Assembly: GCF_022637415.1 (NCBI RefSeq)
Contig: NZ_CP093340.1
Location: 2,356,001-2,420,000, forward strand
From: Luteimonas sp. S4-F44
GTDB taxonomy: Bacteria > Pseudomonadota > Gammaproteobacteria > Xanthomonadales > Xanthomonadaceae
Length of the DNA: 64,000 bases
Direction of reading: 5' to 3'
Part shown: in pieces, positions 27,043-37,015 of the stretch
Layout of the letters: each line of letters starts with the position of its first letter
Numbering within the stretch: the first letter of the stretch is position 1
Program-made: the position numbers and the translations under genes
Notes under the pieces: model-generated
What the model was told of the DNA's origin: nothing
The model's database searches: none
Seen by the model: the letters and a program-made list of their open reading frames with translations, nothing else

Positions 27043-27768
27043 TCAGGGCCCCTGCGCCACCGGGACCGGATCGGCCGGGTGCGGTTCGCCACTTCCGAAG
27101 GCCGCGACCGACTGGACGCGCGCCTCGAGCGCCCGCAGATAGTCGCCAAATCCCTGCCGCGCACGCGAGCTGCGGCGTGCACTGGTGCGCACGATGGGCG
27201 CCGCGCAGCGCGCGATCCGGGCACCGCAGGCGACCAAGGCATCGACCAGCGCGACGTCCTCGTGCGCGACAATGGGCGGAAATCCGCCGCAGCGCAGGTA
27301 GGCCTCGGCGGTCAGCCCGAGATTCGCGCCATGGACGTGCAGATGGCCGTCACGGCGCAGGTGGCTGCGATCGTACGCATCGCGAACGTCGCGTGCGTAA
27401 TCGAGCCAGTCGTCGACGGCGACCATGCCGCAGAACGCATCGCCGCCGCAGACCAGTTGACCCGACAACCAGTCGAGCGACACCACCGAGTCCGCGTCGG
27501 TACTCGCCAGCCAGCGCGCACCGGCAGCGATCGCCGCGCGCATGCCGGCGTCGCGGGCGCTGCCGACATTGCCGCCACAGACCACGAGTCCGGTCGCACC
27601 GTGCGCCGCGGCGATCTCCGCGCTGCGGTCGCTGCAGCGATCCAGCGCCACCACCACGTGGACCGTCTCACCGGCCAGCTGCGGATCGGCGGCGGCCGCA
27701 CGTACCGACGCCAGGCATCGGCCGAGCAAGGCTTCCTCGTTGTGGGCCGGCACGACCACGCCGATCAT
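27043..27768 (-). CDS. Family 2 glycosyltransferase
   Basis: A 241-residue GT-A fold glycosyltransferase of family GT2. It starts IGVVVPAHNEEALLGRCLAS, with the nucleotide-binding strand and NEE signature. VVVALDRCSD and GGNVGSARDAG follow, and the metal-binding D-x-D is in ASTDADSVVSLDW. AHEDVALVDAL carries the likely catalytic-base region (ED). No membrane segment, so it acts in the cytoplasm on a soluble or lipid-linked acceptor. It is the last gene of a four-gene set; its ATG overlaps the methyltransferase stop. Confidence 0.88.
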   Translation of the reverse strand: MIGVVVPAHNEEALLGRCLASVRAAAADPQLAGETVHVVVALDRCSDRSAEIAAAHGATGLVVCGGNVGSARDAGMRAAIAAGARWLASTDADSVVSLDWLSGQLVCGGDAFCGMVAVDDWLDYARDVRDAYDRSHLRRDGHLHVHGANLGLTAEAYLRCGGFPPIVAHEDVALVDALVACGARIARCAAPIVRTSARRSSRARQGFGDYLRALEARVQSVAAFGSGEPHPADPVPVAQGP

Positions 27769-28370
27769 CGCAACGCCTCGCGTTGCGCGACCGAATGCGG
27801 CGAGACCGACCAGCCTTCGAACAGCAGGTCGGCATCCTCGTAGCGGAACGCCGGCGCGCCGAGCGCTTGCGCGATCGCGGCATGGACCTGGCGGCCGTTC
27901 TGCGGCGCCTCGTCGAAGGGGTGCAGCCAATGACAGGCGACGAACACCCCCGCATCGCGCAGACTCGTCGGCAACCGGGCCAGCAACGCGTCAAGCGCGT
28001 CGGGGGCGAGGTAATAGCCGACCTCGCTGAGCACGATCAGATCGAACGTGCCCGTCGGCCACTGCTGCGGATGGTGCATGGCGTCGACGTGCACGCCAGC
28101 GCAGGTCGCGGTGCGCGCGCGCGCCAGCTCGACCGCGCGTGGATCGAGATCGGTCGCCAGCAATGTGCGGCATCGAGCCGCGAGCGCGACGGTGAGTTCG
28201 CCGTTGGAACAGCCGATCTCCCAACCGGCGTCGTAGGCCTCCGCCGGCAGGCTTGCCAGCAACAGCGCACGTTTGCGCGCCTCGTACCAGCGGTGCCGGC
28301 AGCCGAACGGATCGTCGTCCGTGTACAGCGCATGGAAGTAGTCGGGCGAGGTAGAGGCGACGGCATTCAT
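27765..28370 (-). CDS. SAM-dependent methyltransferase, NodS-like
   Basis: A 201-residue class I methyltransferase most like NodS, which N-methylates the deacetylated sugar of Nod factors. The N-terminus (YFHALYTDDDPFGCRHRWYE) matches the family opening, motif I is EIGCSNGELT, and LLATDLDPRAVELARAR contains the acidic residue that binds the SAM ribose. FDLIVLSEVGYYLAPD is motif IV. It overlaps the PIG-L deacetylase (ATGA) upstream and the glycosyltransferase downstream. The pairing of a deacetylase and NodS-like methyltransferase recalls NodB-NodS chemistry, but this is inferred and the substrate is unknown. Confidence 0.88.
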   Translation of the reverse strand: MNAVASTSPDYFHALYTDDDPFGCRHRWYEARKRALLLASLPAEAYDAGWEIGCSNGELTVALAARCRTLLATDLDPRAVELARARTATCAGVHVDAMHHPQQWPTGTFDLIVLSEVGYYLAPDALDALLARLPTSLRDAGVFVACHWLHPFDEAPQNGRQVHAAIAQALGAPAFRYEDADLLFEGWSVSPHSVAQREALR

Positions 28371-29140
28371 GGCAGCAGGACCTCGAAGTCTCGCGAGAAA
28401 CGCGCGATCACATGCGGCGGCAGGATCGGCGTGGCATGCCCGCCAGCGCGCTGCGAGACGAAGCAGTCCAGGGCCCGGGCCTTGCTGGCGACGGCCTGCG
28501 CGGACAGCCGGACGGCGTACGCATCGGCGAACGGCGGCGACGCGGCAGTCGGATCCAGCCAATGCCAGCCCCAGACGGGAAACTCTTGCAGCGACGCGCC
28601 GACCCGGCCTGCGGCGTCGGCGGTCGCACGCGCCGTCGCCTCGTGGTCGGGATGTCCGTCGTGCCGCCAGGTGGTCAGCACCCGGTCGCCCGTGCGCAGT
28701 TCACCCGCAATCCGCGCGACCAGGGCCAATTGGCCAGCGCCGATCCGGCCGTCGCCCAGATCCAGTGTCGCGACCGTCACCGGCACTTTGCCGCTCAGCA
28801 CGTTCAGCGCAGCCCGAAGCTCGGCGCGTCGCACGGCCCGCGTGTGCGCTGGCGGCCATCGAGGATCGTCCGCGTAGCAGGCTTCCCCGTCGGTCACCGA
28901 GACCACGTGCACCGGCAGTCCGCGCAGGCCGGCCTCGGCCATCAGACCGCCGCAACCGAGCACTTCGTCGTCGGGATGCGGCGACACCACGACCAGGCGC
29001 GCGACACCGGCCAGGCAAGCGTCGGCGGTGATGCGTGGTAGCGCCTGCAGCCAGGCGGACACGCGCCAGGCGCCCTCGTGCTGGCCGTCGCCGACGATCG
29101 TCGGCTTCGCCCGGTCCCGTCCCTCGGCTACAGCGTCCAA
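28367..29140 (-). CDS. PIG-L family deacetylase
   Basis: A 257-residue PIG-L/LmbE zinc deacetylase. The family motif is VVSPHPDDEVLGCGG with the zinc-binding HPDD; the third ligand His lies in WRHDGHPDHEAT. Family members remove acetyl from GlcNAc-containing acceptors such as GlcNAc-inositols, bacillithiol precursors and GlcNAc-lipids. I set the start at TTG 29138-29140 because AGGAGG lies 4 nt upstream and this gives an 11-nt overlap with the acyl-CoA dehydrogenase-like gene; the only in-frame ATG lies 90 nt inside that gene. No signal peptide. Central gene of the four-gene set. Confidence 0.88.
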   Translation of the reverse strand: MDAVAEGRDRAKPTIVGDGQHEGAWRVSAWLQALPRITADACLAGVARLVVVSPHPDDEVLGCGGLMAEAGLRGLPVHVVSVTDGEACYADDPRWPPAHTRAVRRAELRAALNVLSGKVPVTVATLDLGDGRIGAGQLALVARIAGELRTGDRVLTTWRHDGHPDHEATARATADAAGRVGASLQEFPVWGWHWLDPTAASPPFADAYAVRLSAQAVASKARALDCFVSQRAGGHATPILPPHVIARFSRDFEVLLP

Positions 29141-30144
29141 GCCGCCTCCTGTCGCGCCACCGCCTCGCCCAGCGCCGTCCAATCGCGCTCGGCATGGCTC
29201 TGCCGGATAAACGTGGTGAGGTCCGCGCAACGCCGCGCATGATCGAGGTCCTCACACAAGGGGCCCGCTCCCAGCGCGCGGCCGACGCGGTCCACGACCT
29301 CGGTCGCCACGCGCTCGAGCAGCGAGCGCACCCGGATCACCGCCGCGGTGTGCGGCGCGGTGGGCGCCGTGTCGATCAGCGCTGCGGTCTCGCGCAGCAC
29401 AGCGGCCGCGGCCGACAATGCGATGTCAATCGCGCCCAGATGTGCGGCCGCATGCACATCGGTGGCGATGCGCGGATGGGTCCGCAGGCGTTCCGCGATC
29501 GCGGCGGTCGCGCCGAACCAGCAGGCGGCGATGCCGGCACCGCCGTGCCAAAAGCCCGGCCGCGCCAGATAGGCGCCAGGCGCGCCCACCCGGGTCGCGC
29601 GCGCACCATCGAAGGCCACGCGCCCACTATGGACGCGCCCCATGCCGATCGCATGCCAGCCACCGCGCAGGCGCTCGACACCGGGCTGACGCAAGGCGAC
29701 GCGCACGAGCACGCGCGCATCGCCTTCGTGCGCGGTGACCAGCGCGGCGTCGACCAGGTCGGCGCCCGAGCACCAGGCCTTGATCCCGTCCAGGCGTCCC
29801 TCGGCGCCGTCCTGCGCGACGAACTGCACGCGCGCATCCGGAGGCTCGGCGGCCCACACCGCAAACAGCTGATCCGCTGGTGGTGCTTCGGCATCGAGCT
29901 CGGCGAGGATCGCCAGTGCGTCGTAATGCGCCTCCATGACCTTGACGACGCACAGATCATCAGCGGCGATGCCAGCCAATGCACGCCAGCGCTCGAGCGT
30001 CGCACCGGCGCCAGGGAGCGGCAATGCAGGGCGCTGGGCCAGGCAGGCGCGGACACCGGCCTGCAGCGGCGTCGCAGCGGCCGCGATGCGGCCGCGCCCG
30101 GACGCGGCGGACAACAACGGAGGGGGCATGGCGGACAGGGACAT
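29128..30144 (-). CDS. Acyl-CoA dehydrogenase-like protein
   Basis: A 338-residue protein related to acyl-CoA dehydrogenases. Recognisable parts are the middle beta-domain (ARVQFVAQDGAEGRLDGIKAWCSGAD, GRVHSGRVAFDGARATRVG) and the C-terminal helical domain (FWHGGAGIAACWFGATAAIAERL). It is shorter than standard members (about 380), with a reduced N-terminal domain, and I cannot locate the usual catalytic glutamate, so it may be a dehydrogenase of an unusual thioester or a non-catalytic relative. First gene of the four-gene set and 91 nt downstream of katE; GGAG lies 8 nt before its ATG. Confidence 0.8.
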   Translation of the reverse strand: MSLSAMPPPLLSAASGRGRIAAAATPLQAGVRACLAQRPALPLPGAGATLERWRALAGIAADDLCVVKVMEAHYDALAILAELDAEAPPADQLFAVWAAEPPDARVQFVAQDGAEGRLDGIKAWCSGADLVDAALVTAHEGDARVLVRVALRQPGVERLRGGWHAIGMGRVHSGRVAFDGARATRVGAPGAYLARPGFWHGGAGIAACWFGATAAIAERLRTHPRIATDVHAAAHLGAIDIALSAAAAVLRETAALIDTAPTAPHTAAVIRVRSLLERVATEVVDRVGRALGAGPLCEDLDHARRCADLTTFIRQSHAERDWTALGEAVARQEAAWTL

Positions 30145-30235
30145 GGCGTCGGCTCCGGGAAGGCAAGGTCAAGCGTGGCCCGCGCTCATAGCGCCGACAG
30201 ACGGCGAGCAGCTATCGCGGCGCACGGCGCAGGCT

Positions 30236-32632
30236 TCAGATCAACGGCGGATCGCGCTCGCGATCGAAGTTGCGATGCTGCGCCAGCGCCTTGACGAAGC
30301 GTCCGATCGACGCTTTGCCAGCATCGCGGGCCACGATCAACGCGGCATCCTCGCCATTGACCGGAATGCCAGCCGCCTCGAGCAGATCGGCGCCGTTGCC
30401 GAAGGCCAGGATCGCCTTGCAATGGCGGAACTGGTCGCTGACGAACTCCACTGCGCGCCCGTCGCGCGCCAACTGCCCGGCACCCTCGCCGCCCGGGATC
30501 GCAACGCCGTCGAACAGCACCGACGGCTCATTCTCCAGCGAGGCATCGGCATCGAGGCTGGCGCCGTCAGCGGCGGTGAACGGCCCCACGCGTGGGCCGA
30601 CCAGCCGGCCGACCGCGCCTTCGGCCAGCAGGGTCTTCTGCAGCGCGGCGACCTGGTCGGCATTGCTGCCCTCATTGACCAGGATCGCGATCTTGCGCGT
30701 GCGGATACCCGCCTCGCCCGGACGCGCGAGCATCGACAGCGCCGGCGACACCTCGACCTCAGGCGCCGGCGGGTCAGGCAACACGCGCGGCATCGGCTCG
30801 GGCAACGGCATGCCCAGGCCCGCGGCGACCTGCTCGGCGAGATCGTCGGAGACATTGCGCAGCATCGACACCACCCGCTCGCGGATCGCCGGCACGGTCA
30901 CCTTCGACAGTTCGAAGCGGAACGCAGCGACGATGTGCGCCTGCTCGATCTTGGTCTGGCTGTTGTAGAACAAGGTCGCCTGGTTGAAATGCTCGGCGAA
31001 CCGCTCGGGCTTGCCGCGCACCTCGTCCTGCTCGACGGGCTCGGGAAACGGCACGAAGCCGGCCTTGCCGGCCTGGAACGGACAGCCGCCACCGAGCGAG
31101 TTGGGCTCGTAGGCGACCTTGCCGCGATGGATCGCCTGCCGGTGCATGCCGTCGCGCTGATTGTTGTGGACCGGCGCGATCGGGGCATTGATCGGCAACT
31201 CATGGAAGTTCGGACCGCCGAGCCGCGAAATCTGGGTGTCGACGTAGGAATGGATGCGTCCGGCGAGCAGCGGGTCGTTGGTGAAGTCGATGCCCGGGAT
31301 CACGTGCGCGGTGCAGAACGCCACCTGCTCGGTCTCGGCGAAGAAGTTGTCCGGATTGCGGTTGAGCACCAGACGCCCCAGCGGGGTCAGCGGCACCAGT
31401 TCCTCGGGCACGAGCTTGGTCGCGTCGAGCACGTCGAACGAGAAACGCTCGGCGTCGTCTTCGGAGAACACCTGCACGGCCAGTTCCCACTCCGGATACT
31501 CGCCCGCCTCGATCGCTTCCCACAGGTCGCGGCGATGGAAGTCGGGATCGCAGCCGGAGATCTTGACCGCCTCGTCCCACAGTTGCGCATGCGTGCCGAA
31601 CACCGGCGTCCAGTGGAACTTCACGAACGACGACGCGCCCTCGGCGGTCACGAAGCGGAAAGTGTGCACACCGAAGCCTTGCATCATGCGGTAGCTGCGC
31701 GGGATCGCCCGGTCCGACATCTGCCACAGCAGCATGTGCGTGGACTCAGGCATCAGCGAGACGAAATCCCAGAACGTGTCGTGCGCGGACGCCGCCTGCG
31801 GCATTGCATGGTGTGGCTCGGGCTTGACCGCATGCACCAGATCCGGAAATTTCATCGCGTCTTGGATGAAGAACACTGGGATGTTGTTGCCGACCAGGTC
31901 CCAGTTGCCCTCGTCGGTGTAGAACTTCACCGCGAAGCCGCGCACGTCGCGCGCGGTGTCCTTCGAGCCCCGCTCGCCGGCCACGGTCGAAAAGCGCACG
32001 AACACCGGGGTGATCTTGCCCGCTTCCTGGAACGGCGCCGCGCAGGTCAGCGAGGGCACCGCCTCGTAGCATTCGAAGTACCCATGCGCGCCCGAGCCGC
32101 GCGCGTGCACGATGCGCTCGGGAATACGTTCATGGTCGAAGTGGGTGATTTTCTCGCGGAGGATGAAATCCTTCAGCAACGCCGGGCCGCGCAGTCCCGC
32201 CTTGAGCGAGTCCTGGTTATTGGCGACGGGCACCCCTTGATTGGTAGTCAACCGCTGCCCGGTGGCGTCGACGCGGACGCGGTCGAGCGACTCGACAGTG
32301 GGGTTGGCACCGGGCGCCGGCCGTGTGCCGACCTTCGCCGACGCATTGGATTCACCCAGGGTGCTGGCGGTCGGCAGATCCGAGGGCGGCGTCGCCTGCT
32401 GTCCGGCCGGGGGCGTGGTCGCGCGTTCGCGGCCGTATTCGGATGCCTTGTTCTCGTTGTGGGCGAACTGCGCGGCGAGAACCTCCGTATCAGCCGCTTG
32501 CTCGGCCTGGAGATCGCCGGCACCCGGTGCGGGCGCCTTGGACGCCGCACTGTCGGACGCGCGCGCGGCGGACACCTGCTGCGCAGCCTTCGAGGCTGCG
32601 GGTCGCTTCGTGGATTTCGTGGACTTGGCCAT
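30236..32632 (-). CDS. katE: Catalase HPII (large-subunit clade)
   Basis: A 798-residue monofunctional haem catalase of the large-subunit type. The catalytic His is in [20 protein letters not shown], and [29 protein letters not shown] (spread over adjacent segments) is the conserved core. The proximal haem Tyr lies in [15 protein letters not shown]. After the helical domain comes a flavodoxin/DJ-1-like C-terminal domain (about 635-798: [18 protein letters not shown]) typical of HPII. The first ~60 residues are a Lys/Ala/Ser-rich low-complexity extension. Degrades H2O2, usually stationary phase-linked. Start ATG 32630-32632. Confidence 0.97.
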   Translation of the reverse strand: MAKSTKSTKRPAASKAAQQVSAARASDSAASKAPAPGAGDLQAEQAADTEVLAAQFAHNENKASEYGRERATTPPAGQQATPPSDLPTASTLGESNASAKVGTRPAPGANPTVESLDRVRVDATGQRLTTNQGVPVANNQDSLKAGLRGPALLKDFILREKITHFDHERIPERIVHARGSGAHGYFECYEAVPSLTCAAPFQEAGKITPVFVRFSTVAGERGSKDTARDVRGFAVKFYTDEGNWDLVGNNIPVFFIQDAMKFPDLVHAVKPEPHHAMPQAASAHDTFWDFVSLMPESTHMLLWQMSDRAIPRSYRMMQGFGVHTFRFVTAEGASSFVKFHWTPVFGTHAQLWDEAVKISGCDPDFHRRDLWEAIEAGEYPEWELAVQVFSEDDAERFSFDVLDATKLVPEELVPLTPLGRLVLNRNPDNFFAETEQVAFCTAHVIPGIDFTNDPLLAGRIHSYVDTQISRLGGPNFHELPINAPIAPVHNNQRDGMHRQAIHRGKVAYEPNSLGGGCPFQAGKAGFVPFPEPVEQDEVRGKPERFAEHFNQATLFYNSQTKIEQAHIVAAFRFELSKVTVPAIRERVVSMLRNVSDDLAEQVAAGLGMPLPEPMPRVLPDPPAPEVEVSPALSMLARPGEAGIRTRKIAILVNEGSNADQVAALQKTLLAEGAVGRLVGPRVGPFTAADGASLDADASLENEPSVLFDGVAIPGGEGAGQLARDGRAVEFVSDQFRHCKAILAFGNGADLLEAAGIPVNGEDAALIVARDAGKASIGRFVKALAQHRNFDRERDPPLI

Positions 32633-32776
32633 CTGGGTGGTGCTCCTGGACGCCGGGGATCGAATCTCCACACGCTAAAGCGGCCGATGTGCGGGCGCCG
32701 TGCACATGCTGCGGCGCACCACGACCGACCACGCGAGTTGTGCCGACCCACGGCGCCGGCCGGCGATGCCTCCGGC

Positions 32777-35722
32777 TCAGTGCGCCCGGGCGAGCAGCGC
32801 GAGCGTGGCCTCCAGTGGCTGCGGCCCTCCGAAGTGGTAGCCCTGCGCCTGATCGCAGCCATGGGCTATCAACCAGTCGCGCTGCGCCGCGTCTTCCACG
32901 CCCTCTGCGATGACCAACAGGCCCAGGCCGTGGCCCAGATCGATCAGCGCCCGGCAGATGGCGGCGCTGCGCACGTCGTCGACGACATCCCGCACGAAAG
33001 CGCGGTCGATCTTCAGCGAATCGAGTGGCAACTCGCGCAGGTACGCCATGCTCGAGAAGCCAGTCCCGAAATCGTCGATCGACAGACACGCGCCCTCGTC
33101 GCGCAGCCGCCCCATCTGGGCGCGGACCGCGTCGGGATCGCGCAGCAGCACGCTCTCGGTCAATTCAAGGTGCAGCGCACCTGGGCGCAATGCGTGCACT
33201 TGGCGCAGCGCCCGGATCGCATCGGCCGGTAGCCCGGCCTCAAACTGCACCGCCGATACGTTCACCGCGATCGCGACGTCAGCGCCCGCATCGGCCAGCC
33301 GGCGGCTCGCACGCGCCGCCTCCTCGATGACCCAGGCCCCGATCGGCACGATCAGACCGGACTCCTCGCACAGCGGCACGAACAGCGACGGGGGGACGAA
33401 GCTGCCGTCGTCCTGGCGCCAGCGCAACAGCGCCTCGAACGCCACCACGCGGCCATCGCTCAGGCGCTGGATCGGTTGGTAGAACAACTCGAACTGGCGC
33501 CGGTCGAACGCCTTGCGCAGGCGCCGGAGCAGCGCCAGCCGCTCGGCCGCCTGAACGGCCATCGCCGTGTCGTAGCGCACAACCGCGGTCCGCCCGCGTC
33601 GTGCCTGGAACGCCGCGAGTGCGGCGTGCGCGATCACATGTTCGGCGCCGCCGTCCTCGCACGGCCCGTCGGCCAAGCCGATCCAGGCCTCGAGCGGGAA
33701 CATGCCGCCATCGGCTTCTACCGGCGACTGGCTGGCCGCGACCAGGTCCTCGACCAACGCCGGCAGGTCCGCAGGATCGAATGCGGCAATCGCGAAGGTC
33801 TCGGGCGGCGCATGGCCGCCGAGCCCGTAGCGCTCGGCGATCCGCGCAAACCGACCGGCCGCTTCGCGCAGCACCGCCTCGCCGGTCCGGCGCCCGAGTG
33901 TGGGGGCGATCAACTCCAGGTCGCGCAACTGCACATAGGCGATCGAGAATCCATCGCAGGGGCGCGTCGCGCATTGCGCGTCGAGCTGCTCGGCCAGCGC
34001 GGCGAGCGTCAACATGCCGGTCGCCGGATCGTGGCTGGCACGCCAGGCCAGTTCGCGCTCGTAGACCAGGCGCGCACCGATATCCTCGGCCAGCACCAGC
34101 CGCGCGCGTGCGCCGTCCATCTCGATGTCGCGGGCGTGGACACGAGCCTCGATCCGCCGCCCGTCTTGCGTGACCAGCGTCCAGGTCCGCTCGCTGCTGC
34201 CCTCACCTTGACGCAGGATCACATCGGTGCCGACATCGCGGTCCTCGGGCGCGAGCAGATCGGTCACGCGCATGCCGACGAACGTCTCACGGCTGTAGCC
34301 ATACACCTCGATCGCCGCTTCGTTGACCGCGAGCACGTCCAGCGTGCCCACGTCGTAGAGCCAGGCCGGCAGTGGATTGCGCTCGAACAACTGGCGGAAC
34401 TGCATCTGCGCGCGCTCGATCCGCATCTGCGCATCGCGCCGCTCGGTGATGTCGATCACCGTCCCGGTCATCACCTCGCGACCGCCGTCGGTCACGGTCG
34501 CGCCGCTGCCCTTGAGCCAGCGGATGCGGCCATCGGGCAACACCACGCGGTACTCCTGCTCATAAGGCTGGCCGCTGCCGCGCAACTGCGTGAACTGGGC
34601 GAGGGCCTTGCTCCGGTCGTCGGGGTGCATGCGCGCGAAGAAGGCGTCGAGCGCGATCGTGCCGCCTTCGGGCACCAGGCCGAACAACGCCGCCATCTCG
34701 TCGGTCACGCGCACCCGGTCATCGCCGGCCTCGATCCGCCACACGCCAATCTGCGAGGCCAGTTGCGCCTGCCGCAACCAACGTGTCTGGGTCTCGATCT
34801 CGGCCAGCAGCCCGGTCTGCGCGCGTTCGTTGGCGCGCAACCGCGCCAAGACCGCCGCCAGCGCGATCCAGTACGTCGCGACCAGTGCCAGCGCCGTGCC
34901 GACATAAAGGCGCCATGGCGCCAGCACCTCGCGCACACTCAAGCCGCCGCTGACCACCAGCGGGTAGTCGCTGGTGCGGCTGAACCCCATCGCGCGATCG
35001 ATGTGGTCGAGCGAGCTGACCCGCCGGATGTTGAAGCGCGCCCCGTGCGATGCGGCCAGCGCGGGCAGCGCGACCCGACGTCCGACCTGCGACGGGCCGC
35101 GGCCGAACCGCGAGACCACGCGCCCATCATGGGTGTAGATCACGATGCTGCCGAACCGGCCGACATCGAAGCCGACGGTCATCGCGTCGAGTTCGCGCGT
35201 CAGAAGCCTGGCCACCAGCCACCGGCCGTGGCCGTCCGGGAACGCGAGCGGCAACTCCCAGCCGGCATCCCCGCGCCGCAGCCCGCCCAGGCGCAGCGCT
35301 GCCGGTCCGGCGGCGGACTCGGCGGTCCGCCAGGCGTGCAGGTCGGGCACGTCGGGGCCGGGCGAAAGCGCGCGTCCCTGGGCGTCGCACAGCACGATCG
35401 AGGCGAGCTCCGCGTGGCGAGCGACAACGCCCCCGATCGCGTCCTGCACCCGCGCGGGCACCGGATCGTCGCCGAGATCGGCGGCGATCCCGCCCAGCGC
35501 GCGCTCGATGTTGCGCAGTTCCAGGTGCAGCAGCCGATCGACACCGGTCGCCATCGCCAGGCTCTGGCGATCGGCGGCCTGCATGCGCGTCTGCCGGTCG
35601 AGCAGCAACAACACGACCACGCCCACGCTCAAGGCCACGCCGAGCGCCAGTCCGATCACGCGCACGGGCGCAGTCGAGCCACTTCGGCCGCTCCTGCGCT
35701 CGATAGCCTGCTTGCTCGGCAT
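32777..35722 (-). CDS. PAS-GGDEF-EAL sensor, likely c-di-GMP phosphodiesterase
   Basis: A 981-residue membrane sensor. An N-terminal TM (about 22-42) and a second (about 270-300) flank a periplasmic Cache-like sensor domain. In the cytoplasm come two PAS domains (about 310-430, with RIRWLKGSGATVTDGGREV, and about 440-560), a GGDEF-like domain (about 570-725) and an EAL domain (about 730-981). The EAL motifs are intact: FEALLRW, LTES, DDFGTGFSS, KIDR and AEGVE. The expected GGDEF signature is replaced by GGHAPPETFAIAAFD, so cyclase activity is unlikely; the net effect should be c-di-GMP breakdown. GGGGAG stands 6 nt before the ATG. Confidence 0.92.
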   Translation of the reverse strand: MPSKQAIERRSGRSGSTAPVRVIGLALGVALSVGVVVLLLLDRQTRMQAADRQSLAMATGVDRLLHLELRNIERALGGIAADLGDDPVPARVQDAIGGVVARHAELASIVLCDAQGRALSPGPDVPDLHAWRTAESAAGPAALRLGGLRRGDAGWELPLAFPDGHGRWLVARLLTRELDAMTVGFDVGRFGSIVIYTHDGRVVSRFGRGPSQVGRRVALPALAASHGARFNIRRVSSLDHIDRAMGFSRTSDYPLVVSGGLSVREVLAPWRLYVGTALALVATYWIALAAVLARLRANERAQTGLLAEIETQTRWLRQAQLASQIGVWRIEAGDDRVRVTDEMAALFGLVPEGGTIALDAFFARMHPDDRSKALAQFTQLRGSGQPYEQEYRVVLPDGRIRWLKGSGATVTDGGREVMTGTVIDITERRDAQMRIERAQMQFRQLFERNPLPAWLYDVGTLDVLAVNEAAIEVYGYSRETFVGMRVTDLLAPEDRDVGTDVILRQGEGSSERTWTLVTQDGRRIEARVHARDIEMDGARARLVLAEDIGARLVYERELAWRASHDPATGMLTLAALAEQLDAQCATRPCDGFSIAYVQLRDLELIAPTLGRRTGEAVLREAAGRFARIAERYGLGGHAPPETFAIAAFDPADLPALVEDLVAASQSPVEADGGMFPLEAWIGLADGPCEDGGAEHVIAHAALAAFQARRGRTAVVRYDTAMAVQAAERLALLRRLRKAFDRRQFELFYQPIQRLSDGRVVAFEALLRWRQDDGSFVPPSLFVPLCEESGLIVPIGAWVIEEAARASRRLADAGADVAIAVNVSAVQFEAGLPADAIRALRQVHALRPGALHLELTESVLLRDPDAVRAQMGRLRDEGACLSIDDFGTGFSSMAYLRELPLDSLKIDRAFVRDVVDDVRSAAICRALIDLGHGLGLLVIAEGVEDAAQRDWLIAHGCDQAQGYHFGGPQPLEATLALLARAH

Positions 35723-35946
35723 TCCGAACTCCCCTGCTCGGCTCCGCGATTTGGTGTGGTGCGACCGTGGTCGGAGACAGTGCAACAGGCGGGCGCTGCT
35801 CGATGGTAGGCGCGGGCGACGTGTGCGTGGCGTCACGCTCTTCGATACTAAAAGCTGCGCCCTGCGACACAGACAGACAAGCGGTTCACACCGAGCTCGC
35901 CCGCCACAAGGCCACCATGCGCCACCCGCCTTCCTGGAGCGCAGCC

Positions 35947-36210
35947 ATGACGCGTGAATCCGATATCGCCTCGGACCCCCAGCCCGACCAGCCGCAACAG
36001 GCCGACAATGTCGCCGTCAACGACCGGATCGCCGCCCGCGGCGCCGACTACGCGCACGACAACAACCCATCGGCCGAGGGCAACGATCCGGCGCTGATCA
36101 CCGGCCCGACATTCGTCCGTCGGGTGAAGGCCGACGGCACCGTCGAAGCGGCGTCGCCGGATGCCGACCGCCAGGCGTCCGACGACAACAGCGACGCCGC
36201 GCCCGACTGA
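35947..36210 (+). CDS. Small acidic hypothetical protein
   Basis: An 87-residue, very acidic and Asp/Asn/Ala-rich protein (e.g. SDPQPDQPQQADNVAVNDRI) with no signal, TM or known domain. GGAG 6 nt before the ATG supports translation. It is probably largely disordered apart from a central ALITGPTFVRRVKADGTVEA. Divergent from the EAL sensor; role unknown. Confidence 0.65.
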   Translation: MTRESDIASDPQPDQPQQADNVAVNDRIAARGADYAHDNNPSAEGNDPALITGPTFVRRVKADGTVEAASPDADRQASDDNSDAAPD

Positions 36211-36343
36211 GCGGCATGCGCACGGCCACGCCTGGTCCTCGGCATGGCGTGGCGCAGACCCCGCGCCGCCGCCGTGTCGGGACCGCGGTATCGGCCTCGC
36301 TACCGGCATCATCGGTCGTCTGACATGCGTGGTCGCCGCGTGC

Positions 36344-36844
36344 TCACGCGTTCTCGCGCGTCCGTGCAGCCTTCTTGGCGGCCGCCTTGCGACCGGCCGC
36401 GCCCTTGGTCTTGGCGGCCTTCTTCGCGACGGCCGAGCGGTCGGCTGCGGTGCGCTTGGACGCCGCCTTCTTGGCCTGGGTGGACAAGGCTTGTTTGCCG
36501 GCGACTTGCTTGGCCGATGTCTTTTTGCTCGCCGTCTTGAGCGCCTGCTTGGCGCCGCGGGAGCGGGCCGCCGACGGGTGCGCGTCGGTGCCGGCCTTGG
36601 CCGCATCCTGCGCGGCTTTCTTCTTCGTCGCCTTGGACGCCGTCTTGCCGGGTTTGGCATCGACGCCCGCGCGTCGCGCCTTCGACAGGCCGATCGCGAT
36701 CGCCTGCTTGGTCGATTTGGCGCCGTGCTTGCCCTCGCGGACGTGCTCGATCTCCTCGCGCACGAACTCGCCGGCCTGGGTGCTGGCGGACTTGCCCTCG
36801 CGCTTGGCCTTCGTGGCACGGGCGGTGGTCTTCTTCTCCGGCAT
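36344..36844 (-). CDS. DUF6496 histone H1-like Lys/Ala-rich protein
   Basis: A 166-residue basic protein. Residues 1-70 form the DUF6496 region (GEFVREEIEHVREGKHGAKSTKQAIAIGLSKARRAG), and the rest is a Lys/Ala-rich tail with AKKAA-type repeats, as in eukaryotic H1 and bacterial AlgP/HctB-like proteins. Probably binds DNA or RNA and shapes the nucleoid, though this is unproven. GAGGAA about 6 nt before the ATG acts as ribosome binding site. It is divergent from pyrH. Confidence 0.8.
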   Translation of the reverse strand: MPEKKTTARATKAKREGKSASTQAGEFVREEIEHVREGKHGAKSTKQAIAIGLSKARRAGVDAKPGKTASKATKKKAAQDAAKAGTDAHPSAARSRGAKQALKTASKKTSAKQVAGKQALSTQAKKAASKRTAADRSAVAKKAAKTKGAAGRKAAAKKAARTRENA

Positions 36845-37015
36845 GGCACGCTTCCTCGATGGACGAGAGGCTGCGATTAGCAAGCCACCGATCAAGGACA
36901 TGCGACCCCGCGATGTTTTCGCCCGGGCTTTCGCGAAAAAAATGCGACACCCGACGTGAGCGCGAATGGCGTCGATCTTCTAGAATTCACGCGCCCCCAA
37001 TCTCCGGAGTCCGCC

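Noticed and set aside
29936..33232. Plus-strand open frame of about 1,100 codons across katE
   Set aside because: Shadow of katE and its neighbours; composition is that of a mirrored GC-rich gene, with no domain signature.
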